Assembly (NCBI GenBank): GCA_000198515.1
Contig: FP929140.1
Location: forward strand, 780,527 to 844,526
Direction: 5' to 3'
From: a gamma proteobacterium HdN1
Lineage (GTDB): Bacteria > Pseudomonadota > Gammaproteobacteria > Pseudomonadales > Ketobacteraceae
DNA: 64,000 nt
Of this stretch, positions 57,623 through 64,000 are shown piece by piece (the first letter of the stretch is position 1; every line of letters starts with the position of its first letter). The position numbers and the translations under genes are program-made. Below the pieces are notes generated by a model. The model ran no database searches. It had not been told where the DNA came from and saw nothing but the letters and a program-made list of their open reading frames with translations.

Positions 57623-58575
57623 TTGATGCCGTTTCTAGAACTAAAGCCCGTGCCAAAAAGCGCGGGGAAGACTCCGTCGGTAAAGCGCCCACCCGAAAGG
57701 GAATCATTTTGGCGGGAGGCTCGGGAACGCGCTTGTACCCGCTAACTAAATCAGTCAGCAAGCAATTGTTACCGATTTATGACAAACCCATGATTTATTA
57801 TCCGCTCGCGACTCTAATGCTGGCAGGTTTGCGCGATATTCTGGTGATTTCCACGCCTTGGGATATTTCTCGTTTCGAGCATTTGCTTGGCGATGGCAGC
57901 GACTGGGGGATGAATTTTAGCTATGCGGTACAGCCAAACCCAGAAGGCTTGGCGCAGGCGTTTCGCATCGGTAAAGATTTTGTTGGCCGTGATCACTCGG
58001 CGTTAGTGTTGGGCGACAATATTTTCTATGGCCATGACTTACAAAAGCAGCTGGAACATGCCAGTGCACAAGACAACGGTGCGACGGTTTTTGCCTATCA
58101 TGTCAGTGACCCAGAACGTTATGGCGTGGTGTCATTCGATGCGCAAGGCAAGGCGACTTCACTTGAAGAAAAGCCCAAGAAACCGAAAAGCAACTACGCG
58201 GTTACCGGTCTGTATTTTTACGATAACGATGTCATTGAGATTGCGGCTGACCTGAAGCCCTCGGCTCGCGGTGAGCTGGAAATTACCGATGTAAACCGAG
58301 TCTACCTAGAACGTGGCAAGCTGAATGTCGAAATCATGGGGCGTGGTTATGCCTGGCTGGATACCGGCACTCATGAAAGCATGATACAGGCGACGAACTA
58401 CATCGAAACCATTGAAAACCGCCAAGGGCTGAAGGTCGCGTGCCCTGAAGAGATTGCTTTTTATCAGGGATATATTACTGCTGAGGATATCGCGCGCTTA
58501 GCGGCACCTTTGGCGAAGAACGGCTACGGCCAATATTTGTTGAACTTGATTAAGGATGAATCATGTCTGTGTTAG
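57619..58575 (+). CDS. rfbA: Glucose-1-phosphate thymidylyltransferase RfbA/RmlA
   Basis: First step of dTDP-rhamnose synthesis: dTTP plus glucose 1-phosphate. Motifs are [76 protein letters not shown] and [14 protein letters not shown]. The frame gives 318 residues, about 25 more than usual: a basic N-terminal extension ([19 protein letters not shown]) before GIILAGG. It overlaps rfbD by ATGA, so this start is likely real. The stop lies 13 bp inside galE. Confidence 0.95.
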   Translation: MIDAVSRTKARAKKRGEDSVGKAPTRKGIILAGGSGTRLYPLTKSVSKQLLPIYDKPMIYYPLATLMLAGLRDILVISTPWDISRFEHLLGDGSDWGMNFSYAVQPNPEGLAQAFRIGKDFVGRDHSALVLGDNIFYGHDLQKQLEHASAQDNGATVFAYHVSDPERYGVVSFDAQGKATSLEEKPKKPKSNYAVTGLYFYDNDVIEIAADLKPSARGELEITDVNRVYLERGKLNVEIMGRGYAWLDTGTHESMIQATNYIETIENRQGLKVACPEEIAFYQGYITAEDIARLAAPLAKNGYGQYLLNLIKDESCLC

Positions 58576-59570
58576 TAACGGGAGGGGCTGGATATATTGG
58601 CTCCCATACCTGTGTTGAGCTGCTGGGTGCTGGCCATCAGGTGGTTGTGCTAGACAACTTTTCGAACAGCCATCCAGAATCCATTGTGCGAGTCCAAAAA
58701 ATCGCTGGAAAGTCGGTCACTTTGGTGGAGGGTGATATTCGTGATGAAGCTCAAGTCGCTAAAACGATCCGCGAGCATAACTGCACCTCGGTGATCCATT
58801 TTGCGGGGCTCAAGGCTGTAGGCGAATCGGTAGAGCAACCGCTGCGCTACTACGACAATAATGTGCAGGGAACGCTCTGCCTATTGCGTGCTATGGGGAG
58901 TTGCGGCGTAAAAACCTTGGTATTTAGCTCTTCAGCCACCGTGTATGGAGAGCCTCAACAGCTCCCGCTGGTGGAAAGCCACCCGCTGTCGGCAACCAAC
59001 CCCTACGGCCGCTCTAAGCTCATGATCGAAGAAATTCTCCGCGATCTATTCCGTGCGGAACCAGATTGGAGAATTGGCATTTTGCGTTACTTTAACCCTG
59101 TTGGAGCGCATAAAAGCGGCACAATCGGCGAAGATCCGCAGGGCATCCCGAACAATTTAATGCCTTATGTGGCGCAGGTGGCGATTGGTAGACGCGAGCG
59201 CCTGAGCGTATGGGGCAGTGATTACCCGACACCGGACGGTACTGGGGTGCGCGACTATATCCATGTGGTCGATCTCGCCTTGGGCCACGTAAAGGCACTC
59301 GACAAGCTCAAGGCACCAAGCTGTTTCGAGGTGAATCTTGGCACGGGGGTTGGGTACAGCGTGTTGGATGTCGTGAGGGCATTTGAACGTGCTTCAGGCC
59401 GGAAAGTGGCTTATCAACTTTGCGAGCGGCGCCCAGGAGATGTGGCCTCTTGTTACGCAGATCCACATTTTGCGGCCTCGTTTTTGGGATGGAAGGCGGA
59501 GCGGGATATTAACGCAATGTGTGAAGATGCTTGGCGTTGGCAGGAACAGAACCCGCAAGGATATGTCTGA
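58563..59570 (+). CDS. galE: UDP-glucose 4-epimerase GalE
   Basis: Interconverts UDP-glucose and UDP-galactose (some homologs act on UDP-GlcNAc). The 335-residue SDR protein has [72 protein letters not shown] (YxxxK) and [20 protein letters not shown], the standard GalE text. It begins inside the rfbA 3' end, so it is translated in the rml operon. Substrate choice cannot be read. Confidence 0.95.
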   Translation: MSVLVTGGAGYIGSHTCVELLGAGHQVVVLDNFSNSHPESIVRVQKIAGKSVTLVEGDIRDEAQVAKTIREHNCTSVIHFAGLKAVGESVEQPLRYYDNNVQGTLCLLRAMGSCGVKTLVFSSSATVYGEPQQLPLVESHPLSATNPYGRSKLMIEEILRDLFRAEPDWRIGILRYFNPVGAHKSGTIGEDPQGIPNNLMPYVAQVAIGRRERLSVWGSDYPTPDGTGVRDYIHVVDLALGHVKALDKLKAPSCFEVNLGTGVGYSVLDVVRAFERASGRKVAYQLCERRPGDVASCYADPHFAASFLGWKAERDINAMCEDAWRWQEQNPQGYV

Positions 59571-59676
59571 TTGCCAAGCTTTGTGGCGCGCCGAGTTCAA
59601 TGAGGTGAGTATGCGTATCCGACAAAGCGCCGAATAAAACTTTCAGAATACAGGCCAGTGTGAAGGACACAGAATC

Positions 59677-60222
59677 ATGAATGTTGTGGAAAGTGGGTTG
59701 CCTGAAGTATTGATCTTGGAGCCGCGCGTTTTTGGCGATTCGCGGGGGTTCTTTTATGAAAGTTATAACGCTGCCCGCTTTCGTGAGCTGACTGGTTTGA
59801 CGGTCGATTTTGTCCAAGATAACCACAGCCGCTCGGGGCGTGGGGTGTTGCGTGGCCTTCACTATCAGGTGCAGCAGCCGCAGGGGAAATTGGTGCGTGT
59901 CGTGCGTGGCAGCGTATGGGATGTTGCCGTAGATGTGCGCCGCAGTTCGCCGAGTTTCGGGCGCTGGGTGGGGGTCGAATTATCCGAGGAAAACCAGAAA
60001 GAAATGTGGATTCCGCCCGGCTTTGCGCACGGTTTTGTCGTTTTGAGTGAGAGTGCGGATTTTCTGTATAAAACGACGGATTATTACGCGCCGCAGCATG
60101 AGCGTTGCATCGTTTGGGATGACCGCGATCTTGGTGTGAACTGGATGTACGAGGGCGATCCGATTCTTTCAGAAAAAGATAAAGCAGGGGCTTCTTTGAA
60201 AGAGGCTGAATTGCCAGATTGA
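59677..60222 (+). CDS. rfbC: dTDP-4-dehydrorhamnose 3,5-epimerase RfbC/RmlC
   Basis: Third step of dTDP-rhamnose synthesis, a cupin epimerase. The 181-residue protein has EPRVFGDSRGFFYESYN, FVQDNHSRSGRGVLRGLHYQ, with the catalytic His in RGLHYQ, GKLVRVVRGSVWDVAVDVRRSSPSFGRW, IPPGFAHGFVVLSE and DFLYKTTDYYAPQHERCIVWDD. It sits 106 bp beyond galE, last in the operon, ending at a bidirectional terminator. With rfbB, rfbD and rfbA it completes the pathway. Confidence 0.96.
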   Translation: MNVVESGLPEVLILEPRVFGDSRGFFYESYNAARFRELTGLTVDFVQDNHSRSGRGVLRGLHYQVQQPQGKLVRVVRGSVWDVAVDVRRSSPSFGRWVGVELSEENQKEMWIPPGFAHGFVVLSESADFLYKTTDYYAPQHERCIVWDDRDLGVNWMYEGDPILSEKDKAGASLKEAELPD

Positions 60223-60252
60223 TTGAGTCGTCTGAAGAAATTATCGGTGAAT

Positions 60253-60297
60253 AAAAAACGCGCCGACTCCAGTTTTCTGTGAGTCGGCGCGTTTTTT
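60253..60297. terminator. Bidirectional intrinsic terminator between rfbC and ettA
   Basis: A perfect 17-bp stem, AAAAAACGCGCCGACTC with its complement, and an 11-base loop; A-tract and T-tract on either side make it work for both rfbC (plus) and ettA (minus). Confidence 0.95.
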
Positions 60298-60302
60298 GGG
60301 CG

Positions 60303-61976
60303 TTAGCCTACGATTTTCTTGTATTTCAAACGTTTGGGTTGCAGGGCTTCTTCGCCGTATTTCTTCTTCTTATAGGCGGCGTATTCGGTGAAGTTGCCTT
60401 CAAAGAATTCCACGCCTTCTTCACCTTCGAAGTCGATGATGTGGGTGGCGATCCGGTCGAGGAACCAGCGATCGTGCGAGATTACCATCGCACAGCCAGC
60501 ATAAGCGAGCAGCGCTTCTTCAAGGGCGCGCAAGGTTTCAATATCAAGATCGTTGGTAGGCTCGTCAAGCAGGAGGAGGTTGCCGCCTTTCTTGAGCAGT
60601 TTGGCTAAATGCAAACGGTTGCGTTCGCCGCCTGAGAGTTCGCCCACTCGCTTTTGCTGGTCGCTGCCCTTAAAGTTGAAGCGGCCAATATAAGCGCGGG
60701 AGGGCATTTCAAAGGAACCGACCTTCATGATGTCCAGCCCTTCGGAGACTTCTTCCCAGACGGTTTTATTGCCATCCAGCGCATCGCGGGATTGATCAAC
60801 GTAGGAGAGGTCGACGGTGTTTCCGATCAAAATTTCACCGCTGTCAGGTTTGTGTTCGCCGGTGATCAGGCGAAATAGCGTGGTTTTACCCGCACCGTTC
60901 GGCCCTACAATGCCGACGATTGCGCCTTTCGGCACCACAAAAGACAGATTGTCGTACAGCACGCGGTCGCCAAACGTCTTGGTTACGTCCTTGAACTCAA
61001 CGACCTGATCCCCTAGGCGTTGGCCGACGGGGATGTACAGCTCCATAGTTTCATTGCGTTTAATGAAGTCCGAGCTATTGAGTTCTTCAAAGCGGTTGAG
61101 GCGGGCTTTGCTCTTGGCCTGGCGGCCTTTCGGATTCTGCCGCACCCACTCCAGCTCGGCTTTGATGGCGCGTTGACGTGAGGCTTCTTTGTTCTGTTCT
61201 TGAGCGAGGCGAGCATCTTTTTGTTCGAGCCAACTGGAATAGTTGCCTTTCCAAGGGATGCCGTGGCCACGGTCGAGTTCCAGAATCCATTCGGCTACGT
61301 TGTCGAGAAAGTAACGATCGTGGGTAATGGCAACAACGGTGCCGGGGAAGTCGTGGAGGAAGCGTTCTAGCCACGCGACGGAGTCTGCGTCGAGGTGGTT
61401 GGTGGGTTCGTCGAGTAGCAGCATGTCGGGATTGGACAGCAGCAAGCGGCAGAGAGCAACGCGGCGGCGTTCCCCGCCGGAAAGTTTGCTAACGTCGGCA
61501 TCCCACGGCGGCAGGCGCAGGGCGTCGGCGGCGATTTCGAGGGTGCGGTCGATGTCCCAGCCGTTGCAGGCGTCGATCTTGTTTTGCAGCTCGGCTTGTT
61601 CTTCGAGAAGTTTGTTCATGTCGTCGTCGGACATTTCTTCGCCGAACTTCATGCTGATTTCGTCAAAGCGATTGAGAACGTCTTTGACTTCGCGCACGCC
61701 GTCTTCGACGTTACCGCGCACGTCTTTGGATGCATCGAGCTGCGGTTCTTGGGGCAGATAGCCGATTTTGATTCCGGCTTGTGGGCGGGCTTCACCTTGG
61801 AATTCTTGATCAACGCCCGCCATGATGCGCAAAAGGGTGGATTTGCCCGCACCGTTCAGACCTAGAAGACCGATTTTTGCGCCGGGAAAAAAGGATAGGG
61901 AGATATCTTTAAGGATTTCGCGCTTCGGGGGAACAACTTTGCTCACCCGATTCATGGTGTAAATGTATTGTGCCAT
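60303..61976 (-). CDS. ettA: Energy-dependent translational throttle protein EttA (ABC-F)
   Basis: ABC-F ATPase that binds the ribosomal E site and gates translation according to energy state. The 557-residue protein has two ABC domains without transmembrane parts. Domain 1: [39 protein letters not shown]. Domain 2: [39 protein letters not shown]. The arm and linker ([24 protein letters not shown]) match EttA. It converges on rfbC and is unrelated to the surrounding sugar genes. Confidence 0.97.
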   Translation of the reverse strand: MAQYIYTMNRVSKVVPPKREILKDISLSFFPGAKIGLLGLNGAGKSTLLRIMAGVDQEFQGEARPQAGIKIGYLPQEPQLDASKDVRGNVEDGVREVKDVLNRFDEISMKFGEEMSDDDMNKLLEEQAELQNKIDACNGWDIDRTLEIAADALRLPPWDADVSKLSGGERRRVALCRLLLSNPDMLLLDEPTNHLDADSVAWLERFLHDFPGTVVAITHDRYFLDNVAEWILELDRGHGIPWKGNYSSWLEQKDARLAQEQNKEASRQRAIKAELEWVRQNPKGRQAKSKARLNRFEELNSSDFIKRNETMELYIPVGQRLGDQVVEFKDVTKTFGDRVLYDNLSFVVPKGAIVGIVGPNGAGKTTLFRLITGEHKPDSGEILIGNTVDLSYVDQSRDALDGNKTVWEEVSEGLDIMKVGSFEMPSRAYIGRFNFKGSDQQKRVGELSGGERNRLHLAKLLKKGGNLLLLDEPTNDLDIETLRALEEALLAYAGCAMVISHDRWFLDRIATHIIDFEGEEGVEFFEGNFTEYAAYKKKKYGEEALQPKRLKYKKIVG

Positions 61977-62080
61977 GTTATCTCTTTGAAATTATTTTAT
62001 AGATGGTGTTTCAGGGAGGGGTGCCTGATTGTCCGAGAAAGTGGCGAGACTGTCCAGCGGCTTACGGCTTATCTGGCATC

Positions 62081-62126
62081 CTTAGGCACTGATCATGATA
62101 AAGCTTAGGCACTGATCGTGATAAAG
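62081..62126. repeat. 23-bp direct repeat, two copies, over a stop codon
   Basis: Copies at 62081-62103 and 62104-62126 differ by one base (A or G in the middle). The core is TTAGGCACTGATC. The second copy is the 3' end of the glycosyltransferase gene with its stop (62105-62107); the first is its downstream duplicate. Confidence 0.9.
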
Positions 62127-63217
62127 CGGGCGGCGTCAAAGCGGGCGTTCCACGAGTGACGATCAATAAAGTGAGTGGTTTCGTGGGGCGTACCAATAAA
62201 CTCAAGCGCTGCAGCCGCCTTGCTAGAGATGTCGCCTGCGCCTTTGGACACAAATACGCCGGGTGCATCTTTTCTCAAACTCATTTCGCCAAAATCCGAG
62301 GAGATTACGGGAAGGTTCAAGGCGCGATATTCGTAGTATTTGATGGGGTCTACCGAGGCAGTCAAGCTGTTTTTTTGGAACGGAATCAGCCCTACGCTAA
62401 ATTCCTGCATGGCTTTCAGGGCAGACTGATGGTTGCATGCGGGCAGAATTTCGATATTGCCGGCCAGCTTATAAGGAGCAGGCGCATACACCGGCCCGAT
62501 TAGGCGCAGAGTATCATTCGGACGTGCTTTGGCTAAGGCGTTCACCCAATCCCAGTCGAACCATGAGGCGATGGTGCCAACATAGCCGAAAATATGCTTA
62601 GGAGAGAGTGGCTTTGTTGTGGAAGGTTCGGGCAATACTTGGCCATCTAAGCCATTGCGAACGAGTTGAATATCGTCGCGTAGATTGCCCCAGCGATTTT
62701 TAAGAGCTGTGCTAGAGGCCCAAAGAGTGCTTACCGAACGCACGATGCGGCGCTCACGGCTAGCCATGGCGAAGCGTGAAATTCCGCCGTAAAATGCGGG
62801 AAAATCATCCATCGCATCGTAAAGCGAGCCTTGCCAGTGGGGCTGTTCGAGAAGCGAGATTGCGAGCAGTGATGGCTTGCCGATGGCAAGGAAGCTGGGG
62901 GCAGTTTGGGCGAACTTTTGGATTTCTGCGCTTACCCGCTGCCATGCGAAGCGATTAATCCAGTATGAAAATGGCAGCGGCTCGATCGGTAGGCCGCCTG
63001 GCTTCAAAAGGGTGAGCCAGTCTGGAGTTTGGGGGGTGGCGGGTGCAGTAGAATGCATTTTTCTGCGCCGCAGATCGCTCAATATCGGCAAGCGGGTTGG
63101 GTAGGGGTCTACCCAGAGCACACGCCCCTGCGTGCGGGCGTGAAACCATTCGACAAATTTGTGTGGGCGTTGCGCAAAGCTTTCCCAAGGAACCGGAGAC
63201 AGGTAAACCAGTTGCAT
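62105..63217 (-). CDS. Glycosyltransferase, GT4-like
   Basis: Probable GT-B glycosyltransferase of 370 residues for surface polysaccharide. It begins VYLSPVPWESFAQRPHKFVEWF, typical of this group, and near the end has PIKYYEYRALNLPVISSDFGEM, the donor-binding (E/K rich) region of GT4 enzymes. HIFGYVGTIASWFDWDWV marks the start of the second domain. Acceptor and donor unknown. Its ATG shares a base with the wecB stop (TAATG on the minus strand). The last codons lie inside a tandem repeat. Confidence 0.85.
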   Translation of the reverse strand: MQLVYLSPVPWESFAQRPHKFVEWFHARTQGRVLWVDPYPTRLPILSDLRRRKMHSTAPATPQTPDWLTLLKPGGLPIEPLPFSYWINRFAWQRVSAEIQKFAQTAPSFLAIGKPSLLAISLLEQPHWQGSLYDAMDDFPAFYGGISRFAMASRERRIVRSVSTLWASSTALKNRWGNLRDDIQLVRNGLDGQVLPEPSTTKPLSPKHIFGYVGTIASWFDWDWVNALAKARPNDTLRLIGPVYAPAPYKLAGNIEILPACNHQSALKAMQEFSVGLIPFQKNSLTASVDPIKYYEYRALNLPVISSDFGEMSLRKDAPGVFVSKGAGDISSKAAAALEFIGTPHETTHFIDRHSWNARFDAARFITISA

Positions 63218-64000
63218 TAGCTGAAGTGCTCTTTTAAGGCTCGGGTGATACGTTCGGCCGCCTGTCCGTCGCCGTAGGGAGAGACTCCGCGTGCCATGGC
63301 TTTGTAGGCAGCTTCATCGTCCAGTAGTTGTTGTGCTTCGCGCAGAATGGCGTCGTAATTTGGGCCGACTAATTTTACCACGCCGCAATCTACTGCTTCT
63401 GGGCGCTCCGTCTCATCTCGAAGCACAAGCACCGGTTTTCCGAGCGCCGGCGCTTCTTCTTGCACGCCGCCAGAGTCGGTGAGGATGATATAGGCGCGCT
63501 TCATTGCTGCAATGAATGGCGCGTAGTCCAAGGGTTCGCAGAGCGTGAAGTTGGGAAGATGGGATAAAAATGAGTAGGCCACATCCTTCACGTTTGGGTT
63601 TGGATGGACTGGATAGAGAAATTGGACGTCTGGATTGCTTTCAGCCAGTTTGCAAAGCGCACGGCAGACGTTACGGAAGGGTTCGCCGAAATTTTCCCGA
63701 CGGTGTGAGGTGACCAATACAAGACGGCGCTCGGAATCAAGGGGGATACCTAGCTCTAGGTCTTGCGCGGCAGTCATCATCAATGCATCAATGACGGTGT
63801 TTCCTGTAACCTTGATTTTGTCGTCCGGAATTCCATCTTTGAGCAGGTTCTGGCGGGAGCCTTCGGTGGGCGCGAAATGCCAGAGAGCCAGTTTTCCGGC
63901 GATTACGCGGTTGGCTTCTTCTGGAAATGGGTTCTGCATATCCCACGTGCGAAGGCCCGCTTCGACGTGGCCGATCGGAATTTGCAGATAGAAACACGCG
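63217..64000 (-). CDS. wecB: UDP-N-acetylglucosamine 2-epimerase WecB (5' end cut by window edge)
   Basis: Makes UDP-ManNAc from UDP-GlcNAc for surface glycans. About 260 C-terminal residues are visible of some 375. Markers are IPIGHVEAGLRTWDMQNPFPEEANRV, VTGNTVIDALMM, VTSHRRENFGEPF, YPVHPNPNVKDV, LTDSGGVQEEAPALGKPVLVLRDETERPEA and VKLVGPN. The window ends within the coding region upstream. Confidence 0.95.
   Translation of the reverse strand, partial: ACFYLQIPIGHVEAGLRTWDMQNPFPEEANRVIAGKLALWHFAPTEGSRQNLLKDGIPDDKIKVTGNTVIDALMMTAAQDLELGIPLDSERRLVLVTSHRRENFGEPFRNVCRALCKLAESNPDVQFLYPVHPNPNVKDVAYSFLSHLPNFTLCEPLDYAPFIAAMKRAYIILTDSGGVQEEAPALGKPVLVLRDETERPEAVDCGVVKLVGPNYDAILREAQQLLDDEAAYKAMARGVSPYGDGQAAERITRALKEHFS

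Overview
The window looks like a core-chromosome segment of a gammaproteobacterium of moderate GC content. The evidence is gene order. lptB-lptA-lptC-kdsD diverge from mlaFEDB-ibaG-murA-hisGDC; degS/algW, a Nif3 gene, ATP sulfurylase, zapE, rplM-rpsI, petABC, sspB, dolP-diaA-yraN-lpoA, rsmI, rnpB, the whole mraZ-to-ftsZ cluster, lpxC, dciA, secA, argJ and a mutT-like gene follow. As I recall it, this is nearly the order of Pseudomonas aeruginosa PA4461 to PA4400. I cannot name the genus. A homo-oligomeric ATP sulfurylase would fit a sulfur-oxidising or purple-sulfur-like relative, but that is inference.

Layout. 1-2893 (minus): LPS transport and Kdo synthesis. 3142-10516 (plus): Mla lipid transport, ibaG, murA, histidine genes. 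10529-15024: periplasmic protease, Nif3 protein, ATP sulfurylase, small heat-shock protein, zapG. 15025-17171: repeats, an alpha/beta hydrolase, zapE. 17475-21127: ribosomal proteins L13/S9 and cytochrome bc1. 21344-27878: sspB, dolP, diaA, an unrecognised membrane protein, yraN, lpoA, rsmI. 27957-28308: RNase P RNA. 28652-46237: the dcw cell-wall/division cluster and lpxC, opening with a clear MraZ operator. 46338-53466: minisatellite, dciA, secA, argJ, Nudix gene, thioesterase. 53477-64000: a surface polysaccharide region with two glycosyltransferases, the complete dTDP-rhamnose pathway, galE and part of wecB, with ettA embedded in it.

The genes serve a few linked tasks: building peptidoglycan precursors (murA, murEF, mraY, murD, murG, murC), dividing the cell (ftsL, I, W, Q, A, Z), building and exporting LPS (lpxC, kdsD, lptABC, rml genes), keeping outer-membrane lipid asymmetry (mla) and making energy (petABC).

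The block departs from the canonical order in several ways: kdsC, mlaC, sspA, ddl and murB are missing from their usual places; murE and murF are fused; a single-gene ATP sulfurylase sits where I recall cysDN in Pseudomonas; and an unknown four-helix membrane protein interrupts diaA-yraN, with a decayed copy of the yraN 3' end left beside diaA. Short tandem repeats of about two helical turns recur at gene boundaries, some straddling stop codons. No phage, transposase, CRISPR array or tRNA was seen. The strongest candidate for something undescribed is the membrane protein and its yraN relic; the rest is mainly housekeeping.
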